Assembly: GCA_009741485.1 (NCBI GenBank)
Contig: CM019218.1
Span: 53,598,517 to 53,662,516, forward strand
DNA from: Malurus cyaneus samueli
Taxonomy: Eukaryota; Chordata; Aves; Passeriformes; Maluridae
Direction: 5' to 3'
DNA: 64,000 nucleotides
Shown: positions 43,880 through 58,139 of the stretch, piece by piece
How the letters are laid out: the number at the start of each line of letters is the position of its first letter
Numbering within the stretch: the first letter of the stretch is position 1
Notes under the pieces: model-generated
Seen by the model: only the letters and a program-made list of their open reading frames with translations
Databases searched by the model: none
Told to the model about the DNA's origin: nothing
Made by a program: the position numbers and the translations under genes

Positions 43880-46800
43880 TCCTGCCAAGTCCTACCAATG
43901 GGCTCCGTGGCCCATTTCTGCCCTCTCTATCCCATACCTCAAACCTGCAAACTTTGGCTTAAAGTTAGGAGATTTTTAAACCCAGAGAATGTGGGACACT
44001 TTCTGTCTGCTTTCTGCATCAATGAAGTTCACTCTGTGACTCACACTCTTTACTTCACACCCCAGAGGCTAGAAACTTTTTTTTTTTTTTTCCCCCTCCC
44101 AGAAGAACACATTCTCATATAATTATTGAACTCCCAAAGCTCAGGGCTGAAAATAAACCGCAGCAAGTGTGGCTAGACTCCCAGGGAAGTGACAAGCGTG
44201 GCATGACTGCAGTCTAGTCTAGTCGTGCAGGCTGTGAGCAGCCAGGGGAGCACTCAGCCCCGGGGAAAGCTGCTCTCCTGGGGTGAAACAGCTCCTTGAT
44301 CCGCTGCTGAGAGTGCTGCTGCTTGCATGGCCCCTCCTCGGTGGGGTTTATCCTCAGCCTCAGTCTTCATGCCAAAACAGTTGCTCTCCGAGTCACTTGA
44401 GAGGCACTTTGCAGACAGTGCAGTGCTGCTCCCTTGGCAGAGATCAGAATCTTGTGAGCCATCTGTCCTGTAAGAAACAATGCTGCCTTGTCAGGGAGAT
44501 GGTGAGAACGATATCCTACACGCTGTAATCTGTGATTTAGCAGCTCCACGCAGGCGTTCAGGAAAGACTGGCAGCATAAAAAGCACAGCTTTTATCAGGA
44601 GAGCACAGATAGGAAGAAACCCCAAGGAGCAGGAACATTTTGCAGGTAGTTTGTTGTTGTTGTTTGGGTAAATGAAGCAGTTCATTGCCTTTCCTCCTCG
44701 CAGGCTCGGTGCTCTCAGTGCTCGCCATCCCTTTCACGGGCTGTAAATCACAATTTTGGTGCGTGATCTGACCTGTGGCTTGTGGAGAAGCCAGGAAAGC
44801 ATCGAGCAGAATGCAGAGGAGCAGCTCCTGAAATTGTGGGAGCACAGGAGGAGGGCACAGCTCGGCTCCTGCCTTGTTCTGTGCCAGAATTACAACTGTC
44901 CTGCTTCAAGAGGTGTCTGAGGGGGATCAGGAGGGGGACAGAGGTCTGTGGCACCCCAGGAACTCCCAGCAGCTCCCAGACACTGTGAGGGAGGGCTGGA
45001 AGGAGCAGGGCAAGGAGCGTTCACAGAGCCTGGGAGGGGAGAGGAGATCAATGGCAAGAGAGGAAGAGAAAACTGATGGAGACATCTGAGGTAATTATCA
45101 CCCTCGGGGGCATTTTCAGTAACCTGTGAGATCTTCCTCTCAGGAGAGGTCAGACAGAAAAGGAGAGAAGTGACGCTGCACCAAAAGAGACCTGAGGAGG
45201 AGGAGAAAGGAGAGAAAGGAAGCACAGGACCTCCTCAAGAGGAAAAGCAATGCCTTTGACTGGTCTGTAATCCGGTTAAGACAGACCCCAAGGGCAAGGT
45301 ATTTGCTAACTGTTTCCTTTTTAAGGTTTGCAAAACGTTAATGTTTTAAGTAGGTTATTCTTCATTAGCATAATTAAGAATACATAAGTCTAAACTCAGT
45401 GAAAACAGAATTAACAAATTAGCAGGTGCAGGAATTTGGAAGCAAGAGGTTTGGGAAAACAGAGCTTGCAAATGTCGGCATTAAGTAGAGCAGGGAAATC
45501 GTGCCAAGCCTTATTTATGGATTTGTGCATTTCCGTTGCATAGGCCCACTGCTGCAGCCAAAGGAATACAGCTCAATTTAAACATGAACCCCCTGCAGTT
45601 ATACTGTAGCTGAGCCTAAACCCCAGAGCACGCAAAATAAAATTCTGTGAAGGGGAGCTGATGAGCCTCACCTCGCTCGGATGTCTCTTGAAAGCTGAGG
45701 TGTCTTGAATGAACATTTCACTGAACAGAGAAGTAAGCTGCAAAATTGAATGTGGAAGAAAATGGGAGAAAATTTTAGAATAGTGTCTTGGTGAAAGAAA
45801 ATAAAAAAAAAACCCCTAAAAAGCAGTGACATTAAGGTATGCAGCAGACAAGGGCTTGGAGGAAAAAAGGCATCCTATGCCCACGTGAGAAGTTCCCCTT
45901 AGGAAGATCAAGAACTGATTTCCAAGACAATGCCCTGCAGATTTTTCAGTGTGTGTGACAGACTAGCCTTGTGGGATATTTAAAATAAGGTTTTTCCATG
46001 ATAATGTGGGACATTTCTAGTTTTTATCATCCCTTTCACAGGGACAAAACTGCTGCATTCCAGATCTCTCTGACACTGGGCTTGCCTCAACAGGCACCAA
46101 AGATCTGTAACACCTATTAAGGGATATAATACACGTGTATCTGTATTTATGGGGTGTCCTGCCCACTTACCACTTGCTGTTACAAGGATGAAACAAGAAA
46201 CTTGTGTTTTGCTACAGATCTCCAGTCCATACAACACGAACATGAATGCTGTCTGTACTTTTAAAAGTACTGTTTGATCTGTGGCTCAAAAGATCAGGGT
46301 GTTACTATTGTTGGTAGCCAAAGGGCACAATGTAAGTGTGGCAAAGATTAAGAAATAACATGGTTATTCCTACAGGTCCCTGACCCAAATCTCTGGCTTT
46401 GTAGGAATGATCTGGAGGTTGAATAAGTAAGTTTTATACTAGAGATATTTTCCAGGAACCTTTTAGGGCATTAGTGGAAGCAAAAACCTGATTCTATGCA
46501 TTCCTTCACTTTTAAGAAGTGTTACTCCTCTCCCAAGCTGCTTTATGTCTGTGCAGCATTTCTGGTGTCTTTTGGATTTGCCTGCTTAGTGCTCTTGAGA
46601 GCAACATTTTTTCACTTTAAATGAATGTGTTTTTACAGCCTGCAGCCTTTCTGTGGGTCTTCAAAAACTGTCCAGTCTGCAGTTCTGGGCTCTTTCCTGA
46701 GCTATCTTAATGAACTCGGATTTGGCTTTGCTTCTTTATTTTATCTGCAGACTATTCTGTTTATGATCACTGGCAGGAGGAGCTCCCTCCCACTTTCTTT

Positions 46801-49800
46801 CGATGAAGATTTCTCTTTTTCTGGATGGCATTTCCAGCTCCCCATAAACCATCCGGCTTTAGTGCCCAGCTGAGGCAGCTGTTCTGTCCATGGAGAGGTG
46901 GCAGTGAAGGATGTGATGGCCAGGGCTGACTTGTGCAAAACCACGGCTGAGACAAACTGCAGCTGCCCTGCAATCTGTAATGCTCAGGCTCCATCATTCT
47001 GAAACACATCCAGAGAGACTTTTTGCTCGTGGAAGTGTTTCTCCTCCTCAGCTCTGCAGCCATCTGGGCGGTTCAGACTCCAGGGTTTGGTGGTGAGGTG
47101 TGCCTGAGCTGGGATCCAGCGTGGATCCAGCGTGATGAGGAGGCTGCATGGGAAGGGGGCTGGGAGCTGCATTGTCTGGAGCTGCTGAAGAAGATTAATC
47201 CCCCCATGCCAAGCTGGGGCTGGTGAAGATACATCTCTCACGCGGAGATGTGCTGTACTCAAATCAGTCACCTGCTTGAAGTACTTCAGATGTTTGGATT
47301 TTTCAGATTTTGCTTCCTCTGTCTGGAAGCCTCTAAAAAGTTAAAATCTTTTTTTTCTCCTTCAAGGTTTTAGAAAGAGGAGATGTCTGGGAGTTTGTTC
47401 CCTTCCCATGGAGTGCAGGCACACAGTGAGTGCCAGGCACCAGCACCCTCCTTGAGCAGGGTGGCTGCTCTTTGTCCCCCCTGTGCTCTCCTTTTAGTCC
47501 CCTCTGTGAAATGCCAGTGGTGTTATCGATGTCCATGGGACACAGATTCCTTGTCTTCCCGCCCCCATTGTTCTACAGATGCAATGAATTTGGCTTTTAA
47601 CCCTTCCATACTTACCACGGTTTGGAATTTAATTCAAATGAAGGGAATTCATGGGCTTTGCACTTTTTCATACTCCAAAGGGTCTGCAGGTGAACATAGT
47701 AGTGTCTAAAATAGCCCTGTTTTTGCAGCTGTGAAACATTTATTTGAGAATTGAGCACATGAGTTTCCCTCTTTCTTCCAAGGATCTCCAGTCAGGTTTG
47801 AACCACAGAATTAGGAACAAACCCAAAATGGATCCAGAGGCAGAGTCTCCACAGCACAGCAGCCCAGGAGGCTCCGAGCAGGGGCTGAGCGATGGTGCTG
47901 CGTGTGCTGGGTCTGACTCTGCTTTCACACAGCTGCCAATGCAAACAGCCCAGCAGAGCTGCCTCAGAAATGGGAGCTGATGGCCACTGATAAATGGACT
48001 CACTGCCAGATGAGAAAAACAAAAACTCAGCTGTCACTGTTGATAGCTCAGAGCTTTCTGCCATGGCCTTTTCCTCTCCCTGGCCACTGTGCCATCGTCT
48101 AAACCTTTCCCTCCTCACTGTGTGGTTCAGCTGCCCTTCAGCCAGGCTGGGGCAGCTCTGACAGACCCAGATTGTCCTGCTGATTGGAGAAATGATTACA
48201 GCACTGGTTCAGCCAGAGTGGAAACAGGCAAAAGAAAAAAAAAAACATCTCCAACAGCTCCAGCAGGCAGAGATTACAAGCAGCAGGCACAGCAGCAGTG
48301 GCCACGGAGCCTGGAGATGATAATGATGCCATGCCACATTAGTGCTGCATTAGCAGATAAGACAACGGGCAGCGTGCTTGACAGCATTTCTCAGCTCAGT
48401 TGACATCTCTTTTTTGTGGAAAATGAATACATAGCCCGTCTCAAACAAGTAGGGGACAGAGCAATGACGTCAGACAGACAAAATGAGCTTTCTGTTCTGC
48501 CTGCATTTGCAAAGATATGTACTATGAATATATTTCAGGGCTTTTTTTTTTATTTTTTAATCTGACAATGGTACATTTTTATTTATTACCACCTGTGTGA
48601 TGGCTGTGTGGAAAGAAGTGGGAGAACAGCAGACTGTAAATACTTTATTATAACAGTAGCTAAAAGCATGTTCTCCAGCCATTCCATCACTGGGAGGTAA
48701 TTTTAATCAGACTGATTTCTGTTGAGGTAATGCTGAAATATTCCATGGCTGGGTCAGTCCTTCTCCCTCCCAAATAGCAGCTTTGTGTTTGGCTCTACAC
48801 CAGGGTTTTTTCTGCCATCCTTCCCAAAGTTGTGTCTTTGTGTGTTCTGCACCTCTGTTTCCCTCTCCCATGTGCAGGATAACTCCTCTGGCTGTGCTGC
48901 AGGGAAAGGAGTTGGTTCACAGTTGGTTTTCATTACAGAGCTGCTCTCCCCTGCCCAGCCCAGCACGGCTCAGGAGCTTTTCTGAAATTCCAGCCTCTTA
49001 ACACGCCATGGATGTGAAATTCCCGTAGGCTGGTGTTAGGCCAGTGTCCGTCTGGCATCCACCCCTGGGGCGGATCAAAACCACACAGAGCCCATCCCTG
49101 GGCATGCAGGATGGGCTGAGGAGGCTCGAGGGAGTCCAAGCATCTGAGACTTCTGATCAGGCCTGGCTGTGCTGCCAGCTGCCCAAATTCTCTGCCCAAA
49201 TTCTCTGCCCATGAATTATGCTCTGCCCGGCCGAGGAGAACATCCCGTTGAGAAGGGAGATTGCATATCTTTGATGAGCCAGGTGAATCCTCAGTGCTCT
49301 GCAATATGAAACAAAGCTGCAGCTCCCAGCGAGGAGCCTTTATTTTATATATATATATAAAAAAGCACATGCACACATATAAAAATACATATCCATATCC
49401 CCATATGCAGTCGGTCGTGACTCATCAATTGATTATGCAGCGGAAGAGACTTCCACCGAAGAGCTGTCCTTTCCAAATCAAACCGATACATCTTCGATAA
49501 TTGTCCCCCTCCCCAGGAAGTTAAGAATTGCAGTTGGGACTTGAGTCAAAGTGTGACATTTTGCATTACTGGCAAAGAGTTTTCTTCTGGTGCCTGCAAG
49601 CTTTGTAATCTGAAGTTTGAGGTTGTCTTCCTGTGCAAATGCTTCTTGGGTTGGGAGGTTCTGTGCTGTGTCCTGGGGAATTTGTGTTCTTAACTAGGCC
49701 TGGAGTGATGATGAGTGAAAAACAATTTTGTGGGGAATTTTTCTCTGTGTCTTCTGAGGACGAATCTCCCCTGTGAATCATGGGCCACTGCAGCCTTGCA

Positions 49801-52190
49801 TTTTTATCACACAAGTTATTAGTGCTCTTCCTCTCTCTCATGTTGGCCAGTGGAAGGGGATTACTCATCCCCAATTTTATTAGCTGTCCCTTTCTCATTT
49901 TTGTGTTGTACCGTGGCCCTGCGAGTTTTGGACAGCACTTACTCCAGTCAATGATATATCTTACATAACTTATGAGCTGGATATAAACTTTGTGAGATCA
50001 TGGCGCTTTAGCTGAAAGGAATTTACGCAGCCACAGACACCAGAAGGTCATTGCAATTTTATAATTTTAAAATAAGTCCGAGGTCATGCATTTATTCAGT
50101 CATGGCTCTCTTTGTGTTTGAAGGCATCAGAAAAAATTTCTGCTCCTGGTGGTGAGCATGATGCAGAGGCATCGAGAGCAGCAGTGAGACTCAGGGTTGT
50201 AATCTGGTTCCCACTGAACTCCATGGAAAAAGCAATTTTCTGGAACAAGAGGGTATCTTTGCCGAAGAAAAGGAAATGCAGAATGTTTCAAAGTCGGTTT
50301 TATTTCCTCATACTGTGCTCAGCCAAGCGTTGTTAGTAAATAAGATCTAGAGCACTTAAAAGAAGGATCCAATCACAAATTCAGTTGGTCCATTAACTAC
50401 ATGTAATATTATTTACCTAAGTGGCCCTTCTGGACTATTTCATAGCTCAGGTTTATAACCTTTTTTTTAAAAAAGATCAATAGTACCGAGCAGGCAGTGT
50501 GTGAGCACTGTGAAAGTCAGGCCATTTTCACAGTTCTGGGCCGTGATTCCCAGACCTGGAGTTCGGATTAGAATTGCAAAATGAGGGAAATGCTCTCCCT
50601 GAAACACTAAAAAGAAGAAACAGCCCAGGCGAGAAGGATGGAGGGAAGCAGCAAAGAGAGATGTTCTGCAAGGCATGAGTTCTTTCATTGGGCTGGTGGA
50701 GCTGGAAGGTGCAGGTGGATTTTCAGCACGTGAGCCCTTCTGCAGGGCTGCCAGGGAAGGTGTGGTGGTGTTTAAAGCCATACATGGGGTTTTGCAGCAC
50801 GTGAACCCTTCTGCAGGGCTGCCAGGGAAGGTGTGGTGGTGTTTAAAGCCACACACGGGGTTTTGCAGCACAAGGGAGCACCCAGCCGTGCTCAGAGCAG
50901 CCTGGCAGCTCTCATGTGTGATACAGAGCCCCAGCCAGGGGGAGGGAAGCTCTTTGTCACTGATTTCGTGTCCAAGGTCTGTATTTGATCGGTTCCTTGG
51001 GCTGTCAGATGCTCCCATCATCTGAGAGCTGAATTTGATCGCCCCGCGAGCCTCTGCCACTTCCACTGTGGAGGGAGCTCAGCCATCGGGAGCAGCGTGC
51101 TTTTCCACCTCTGAATCCACCTCGTGATGGTGATCAAAGCAAATAAAATCCAGGAAGGTCCTGTTTTATAGTGGGTCTGGTGATAGATGGCTGTAAACTG
51201 GATCACCCAATTCCTCCAGGTTGTTCCTCCTCCCTGGGACAGGGGCGTGCGGGAGTGGGTGCTGTGTGTAAAGTGGGAAACTGAGGGTTGGCTCAGCTCC
51301 TAACAGATCCCAAAAACTTCCTGTAGTGACATCTCATGGAATTTGTAGTGGCTAAAGGCCAGAAACTTTCCTTCCCCAAAGCAGACAAAGCTGTTCCTGC
51401 TGAACATGGCAGCTTTTCGGGGCTAAACCTCTGATTTCTTGTGCCAGAGGTGGTGTCAGGCTGGAAGGGCTTGGAGATTTGGACTAATAGTTCAGGGAGA
51501 GAGGCATCTCCACTGGAGAGAGGTGACAGAGCCCAGACTGAGTGCTGAGTCCTCTTCCCTGTATCTCGAGTAGTTTGTACCCTGCTCCTCTTGTTTCTCT
51601 GCAGCTGTTTGTGCTGCAGGTATCACCACTGCATTAGCCACTCACTGAGGCATCTGCATTCAGGCACAGGCTGGAAAGAATTTTCCTTATTATGTCCCAA
51701 ATATTAACTCAAGTAGCAGAAAATGCCTCTCTGTGAAGAGAATTCATATGGAAAACGTGTTTTTTCAGGCTCTCTGCACCGATTCCAAAATTTCATTGTG
51801 GCTACATTTCTATTTTTGCCACCTTTCAGGCATGTCATTGCTTCTGCTCTCTAGGCAGCACCTGTGCCTTGCCTTCCCCTTCTCTTTCATCAATATTTTG
51901 GTAATTTTTTAACTCTTAAGCAGGAGACAAAACCAGTGTGGGGCAAACAAGTGTTCTGGGGCCTGCCAGCATTGTCTGCTTCACCGGAGGTGCTGCCCCT
52001 TGGAGATTGGTGGTGCTGAGAGATGCCATCCAGAGCTTGGATCTTGTGCTCATTCATTCCATCTGATGCTCTGCTAAATAATTTTGGGGGAGAAAGACAT
52101 CAAGTTTGGAAGGTCCATCTGTAATTGTGCTGGGTGTCTGGCTGAGGGGCAGCTCCACAGATAAAGCTGAAATCTTCAATGAAATCCAGG
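43880..52190. other. Long AT-richer region upstream of TRPC5, no gene seen
   Basis: Low in repeats and lower in GC than contig 1, as expected of a large intron or upstream region of a neuronal gene. Non-repetitive stretches such as 48440-48760 (ttgcaaagatatgtactatg, acaatggtacatttttattt) look like candidates for conserved non-coding elements. A poly(T) run lies at 44078-44091 and a TA repeat at 49345-49362. No exon recognised. Confidence 0.45.
50690..50875. repeat. Tandem duplication, about 76-bp unit, two copies and more
   Basis: Unit: gtgagcccttctgcagggct, gccagggaaggtgtggtggt, gtttaaagccatacatgggg, ttttgcagcac. The second copy differs at a few bases. Confidence 0.92.
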
Positions 52191-52222
52191 CATATCTGTC
52201 TATCATCTATCTATCTATCTAT

Positions 52223-52256
<34 letters not shown>

Positions 52257-52305
52257 CATCTATCTGTCTATCTATCTGTCTATCATCTATCTATCTATCT
52301 ATCTA

Positions 52306-52341
<36 letters not shown>

Positions 52342-52375
52342 GTCTGTCTATCATCTATCTATATCTATCTATCTG

Positions 52376-52419
<44 letters not shown>

Positions 52420-52438
52420 ATCATCATATCATCTACTA

Positions 52439-52469
<31 letters not shown>

Positions 52470-52470
52470 A

Positions 52471-52518
<48 letters not shown>

Positions 52519-52550
52519 GTGTCTTTATTTGTTTATTTATTTATTTATTT
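52190..52550. repeat. Long (ATCT)n microsatellite, then (ATTT)n
   Basis: About 330 bp of atct units with occasional gtct and single-base slips, followed by a short attt run at 52525-52552. Confidence 0.97.
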
Positions 52551-52554
52551 ACTT

Positions 52555-54827
52555 TGAATCCTGCATGCTGTTATTTCCAAGCCCAGTCAGCACCATGTGT
52601 TTGTCAGGCTGTTCAGGTGTTGGCACGAGAGGAATTCAGGAAGATCATGAATTTTGTGAGGCTTTCCTGTCCGGTTTTATTGCAGCTTCTTACGTGCTTG
52701 AGGTGTTGACATTATTAACTTTCTTTGGGCTGGGGCTGTACTGGGAGATGAGATCTCGCTGAGGAGTTCAGAAATCTGAAGTTTTCTTTTCTTTCTGTAA
52801 AACTGTTGGGAAGGAAAGGGATCCAAAGCTGGCACGATGTTTCATAAGGTGACATTTGTTATAACTCATTGCAAATGTTATTCACCATCTACAAAACGTC
52901 CAATTAAACTAAAGAGCAGTGAAAAATATCCAATTCCACTTTAGCAGCTGCACTTGTTGCCAGAATCCCTCGGGTTTTTTTGGAGCCAACAGATTCCCCC
53001 AGGAGACCTTTACACAGTGACTACTGTCCTCTGGCATCGGTCCCACTGGTTGGTGTTCCCTGCTGCCATGGGCCAGACTGTCACTCAAGGACAAAATTTT
53101 CCATCCCATTTGGGTTCATCCTTACTTTCCCAAAGATCTCTTTGGTCCTTAGTTGTTACCAGACCTGTGCTTCATCCTTTTGTCTCCTGTCAGTATTTTG
53201 GTGGGAATTAGCTGAATCTCAGAGGGATGACATTTCCAAAAACAAAATTCCCTTGATCCTCAGTCCTTTTCAAAATCAGAGTGAGTGGCGTTTCAATAAA
53301 CATGGAGTTTATGGAGTTTATTGAAACTTGTAGCTCCTGAGTCAATGAGATCGTCCCTTAGTTCCAAAAGCTTCAGTGGCATAATGTTCCTGTAGAAAAG
53401 AAGCCAATATATTTATGGTTTCTATTCAGATTATAGGTCTTTTTGCCTCCGGTGCCTTTGTGTGTGTTTTGAGGTTGAAATCCTGGATTCTGTGGTTCTG
53501 TCTGTGCAGGGAGGCCCATGTGAGCAAAGTGACAGCATCTCTGGGTATGTGACAAACACAAACTTCTCTGGCACTGGGAGCAGAAGCGGGATCCTGAGCG
53601 AGCGCATTCCCCGAGGTGCCAAACTTGCTGGTGCAGATCCCTGGCTCCCGGGGAAGTTCTCAGATGCAGCTCTGCTGTCTGCTACAGCCACCCACAGTTT
53701 TGCAGTGTCAGCTGGGCTGGAGCTCAGATCCACCCACTCGGAGCTGGAGGCGAAAGGTGGGAATGAGCCGGGCCTCTTTTTCGCGCTCCTCGGCAAGCAG
53801 GGGTGGTACCTGCAGAACCCCCGGCTTTTGGCAGCACCGCTTTTCCCCTGGATAGGCCTCGAAAATGGAACAAAACTTGGGTTAATTTGCTGCAGGAAGC
53901 TGTTGAGCTTTGGGCAAAGAGATGGAAGAAGTCACCCCATCAGTTACAGTTGCTGAATTGCTGTCCTTTGTTAGTGCCAAACACAGCTGAACAAGGCTGG
54001 TTCCTTTCCCCCTTACCTGTGCATACCCAGCCCATGTTTCTTGTGACTCCAGTCACCTGCTGGGATCTTTGAGGCATGGGAATTGAACCCACATTTATTC
54101 AGTTTGCTGCACTTGTTCCAGGGCAGGATTTATTTTTCATTTTCCTAGACCACAAAACAACATCGCTGCCTTTGGAGAGCAAGGGTGGGGGCTTTCTATA
54201 CACAGCCTGTCTTTAGGTTCTATTTATAAACCAGGAGAGTGAGAAAATATGCTTGAAAACATGCAAGCTTTAAAAATAAAACCGTGACCTAGTCAAAGAG
54301 TAAACATTAAGGAAAAATAAAAGACTGTTTTAAGAGACAGAAGCAGAGCGGAAGCAGTAAAAATGTTCAAAATGACATCTATACTGTAAGAGGGGTAGGT
54401 TAAATCAGCAGCTCCCATCACTGACAGTTCAGAGATGCTGAGGACCTGGCTTAGCAGTGGAAAAGGAGGGAATAAAAAGCACTTTGAGTGGGGAATAAAG
54501 CAAAGATGAGAAATCCACCTGTTTGCATGGGATAGATTATCCATAAACATCAAGATTGTGCTTGTGACCGGACAAAAGAAATCAATGGCCTAGTGTTTAA
54601 ACAAGATAAAAAATGATCCTGAGTGTCTGTCATTGAGAGTATCTCTCCTGAGCAGTGGTGTTCACTTTTGTGCCTTTTCAGGTGGGGTTGCTTAGGGGGT
54701 GTTACAGTCACCGTGTTGAGGAATAAAACATCTTAAAAAGGGATCGGGAGCCTTTCCCGTGATGGCCCTTTGGAAGTTTGTCCTCCGTGAGGCCGTTTGG
54801 TCACTCTGTGCTTCTCCTCTCACACAG
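52555..54827. other. TRPC5: TRPC5 upstream intron (inferred)
   Basis: Non-coding sequence before the TRPC5 coding exon. It includes a perfect 12-bp hairpin at 53290-53327. The 164-aa frame at 53462-53956 resembles no family known to me. Calling this an intron rests on the acceptor at 54826-54827. Confidence 0.5.
53290..53327. other. Perfect 12-bp hairpin
   Basis: GTTTCAATAAAC at 53290-53301 pairs with GTTTATTGAAAC at 53316-53327. The 14-base loop contains part of a direct repeat (atggagttt twice). Confidence 0.8.
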
Positions 54828-55309
<482 letters not shown>

Positions 55310-55334
55310 NNNNNNNNNNNNNNNNNNNNNNNNN
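55310..55334. other. Assembly gap (25 N)
   Basis: A second placeholder gap of the same length as the first. Sequence to its right is a copy of 40316 onward, so linkage across it is doubtful. Confidence 0.99.
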
Positions 55335-55444
55335 ACCCCTCATCAATTTGCCCCGAGTCTCTCCCTTTATTATATAATAAAGTTACAGGACTCCTCCTCT
55401 CCCTTTTGGACATAAATCCGGTGTTGGTATTAATTTCCTCACAC
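55335..55444 (+). mobile_element. 3' part of an LTR, cut by the contig edge
   Basis: Matches 40316-40428: aataaagttacaggactcct, cttttggacataaat, end tttcctcaca. Confidence 0.8.
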
Positions 55445-55701
55445 CAGGAAGCTGTGGAGGCACCATCCGGAATGTCCTGGGCAACCTCCTCTGGCTGACC
55501 CTGCCCTGAGCAGGGGTGTCTCCAGAGGGGCCTCAGCCTCTGGGCAGCTGTCTCCCTGCCCCTCGTGCCCATGGCGCAGAGCTGCCCAGAGCCAGCGGGG
55601 GTCGGGGAGGACCGCCGGCCGCCCCAGGCCCGGGTGTGTCCCAGGTTTGTCCCAGGTTTGTCACACGTTTGTCACATTTTGTCACAGCGGCCTCACCTTG
55701 C

Positions 55702-56035
55702 CCTCAGCGCGGTGACGTCACGGCTTGCGCGGCGGCGGGAAATCCTCACCCCGAGCAACCCCGCGGCGGCCGCTGCTGATTGGCTGCGGCGCAGAACCCC
55801 GCGGCGCGCAGGGCCAATCAGAACACAGCTGCCTCTCCCACAATGCTGCAGAGCCAGGAGGCTCTGATTGGCTGTCGGGCCTCTCCTGAGGGATTCTTGC
55901 TGAACGCTTGGCGCTGATTGGCTGCTTGGGTCGGTGCTGGAGGCTCATTGGTTTCTTGTTCGGTGCTGTAATGGCGGTTGGGAGAGTGTGTGGGGCTCGG
56001 CGCGGGCGAGGAGGGAGAGCCAGGCCCTGTACCTT
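55702..56035 (+). promoter_or_regulatory. Promoter-like module, second copy
   Basis: CRE TGACGTCA at 55713-55720, GGCGGGAAA at 55734-55742, reversed CCAAT at 55779, 55867, 55917 and 55947, and forward CCAAT at 55814. All seven motifs of copy 1 are kept with the same order and orientation; only two single-base deletions separate the copies across the motif-bearing part. Confidence 0.6.
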
Positions 56036-56039
56036 GTCA

Positions 56040-56315
56040 CTTCACTGTCCTGTCCTGTGCGTGGGGGGCGGTCTCCTGTGGGCAGGGCCCCGGCCCATCC
56101 CTCTGTGTGGGGCGGGGGTCTCCTGTGGGCAGGCCCCGGCCCCTATCCCTCTGTGTGGGGCGGGGGTCTCCTGTGGGCAGGGCCCCGGCCCCTATCCCTC
56201 TGTGTGGGGCGGGCGGTCTCCTGTGGGGCAGGGCCCCGGCCCCTATCCCTCTGTGTGGGGGGGTCTGTGGCCATCTGTGTGGGGTCTCCTGTGGGGCAGG
56301 GCCCCTGTCCCTGTG
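56040..56315. repeat. Minisatellite, about 50-bp unit, second copy
   Basis: Five to six units of gtctcctgtgggcagggccc then cggcccctatccctctgtgt. Longer than its partner at 41040-41240. Confidence 0.88.
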
Positions 56316-56716
56316 TGAGGGCGGTCGGTCTCATGGATGGAGCCGCTGCTTCGCAGACGGCAGAGCCTTCCCTTGGCTCCCCCCAACAGTGCACGCTGTG
56401 TCAGAGGCCACCCTGGCACTCACATCCCACCTTTAGTAGGCAGAGCCTGTCCCTGTGACTGCTAGTGATCATCGTCTGCTGGGAATGGCCACCGCTGGCA
56501 TGAGCCAGGTTTTAAACATCAGTTCCCAGTCATTGCTTCAGTGCGTGATCTTGGAACAAACCCCAGAGCCAGGGAAAAACAAAGCACTACGGGTGGAAAA
56601 TGATTCTGGCTCTAGTGTGAGAGCTTTGAACAATATCTGGGGTTGCTTAGGAGAATAGTGGAAGGGAGGGACTCCATCTGTGCAGCAGAGCATGGAGCAG
56701 GGCACAAAGTTCATGG

Positions 56717-57165
56717 TGAAAGGAATGAGACGGAGATGTCTTTACAAAAACTGTGGGGTCTGTTGGTAGATAAGGCCAGATACTGACAGGTGAAAGGAGC
56801 AGTGGGAGGAACCATAAATTCCATAGGAATTCCAGTTGACACAGACTATTACTCATTCCAAGGCTGTGCTAAATCCCTGGACTGAGAAAAAGAACAGAGA
56901 CACAAAGAATGAAAAGGGGGAGATGCACATTAGATGGGTCTGTTTAGGGATTTGGGGAGTCTGTACCTCTTACATATCTCAGCCAGTGGGGAAAAGAGAG
57001 AGAATGTGGCTGGGAAATTGGGATAAAAGGAGGCTGTGCCCTCCAGCAATTTGAGAGACCCATGGAAATGTCCATGGCCTCTCCCTTTATTCAAATAAAG
57101 TTACAGACTCCTCTGTCTCCTTTTGGACATAAACCTCTGGTGTTTATGGATTAATTTTCCTAACA
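56717..57165 (+). mobile_element. Solo LTR with ATGG target duplication, second copy
   Basis: Flanked by ATGG at 56713-56716 and 57166-57169, at the same place as in copy 1. The shared insertion site shows that the whole block was copied after the LTR had landed. Confidence 0.85.
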
Positions 57166-58139
57166 ATGGGCAGACAGAGGTACTGGGCAAGGTCAGGGGA
57201 GATGGGTGTGAGGCACCACGCGTTCTTCCCCGCCTTGTGCTTGAATCTCCCTTTGTGGCTCCAGCACAGTCCTTTCCTGTTCCATCACATGCATGAGGGT
57301 TCCTGAGGAGCTCTGAGGCACTGTCAGACGTGCACCAACCTAACTGCTGATCCTGTGTCACCATAGGGGCTCCTGGAGCTTTTAATATCACCAACAGCAC
57401 CAGCTCCAGCTCCAGAGAGGATTCCCAGAACACCCAGCTGGTGAACTCAGTCTTTGGGGAGCACTTCACTGCCAAAATCACTGTGACACTTACCCACAGC
57501 TTACTGCTAAGCCACATGCCATGGATCCCCTGCTTGGCAGCAGCCCCATCTTTGAGTTCCTGAACCTCTGTGTTAGGACATTTCTCCATGGGAAGATCCT
57601 GACATTTTTCTCTCCATTCATGTAAGCTAATGTGTTTGAAATGTTCCTCTCCTGACATCCTCATACGAGGGACCTCCTTGAACTTCTTCACTGTGCAGAA
57701 AGAGCACAGCCTGGGAAGCCCCTGAGTGCCTCAGCAGGGACAACAATGTGAGGGATTCATCTCACTTCTCCTTACAGCTTATTTTCATGAGTGGTCCCGT
57801 TGTACTCCACTGTTTGTTGACTTCAACCTCTTTGGCAGGCAACCACCTTTTGTCCACTCACAGGAGCGCTTGGAAGTTAGTTGTTAACGCCTTTAGCAAG
57901 TTGTTCCTTAAAAAAATTTTGGCTTGCCTGATGGTTTCACATTTCACTTGCCCAGGTTTTACCCTCCCCGGTGTTTGGACACGGTTATGGCTTATTCAAA
58001 GATATCACTTTACTTCCAACAAGCTCCCATGCTTGCTTTTCAAAACTACTTGCTATGACACTGCTGGAAGCTCTGTGGACAGACACATGTTTGCTCTCTG
58101 CCTCTAGTATCATATTTACATAATGTGCAATGTGTTACA

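Noticed and set aside
53462..53956. 164-aa frame upstream of TRPC5
   Set aside because: No similarity recognised, no splice support, and an overlapping 121-aa frame on the other strand. Chance frame in moderately GC-rich DNA.
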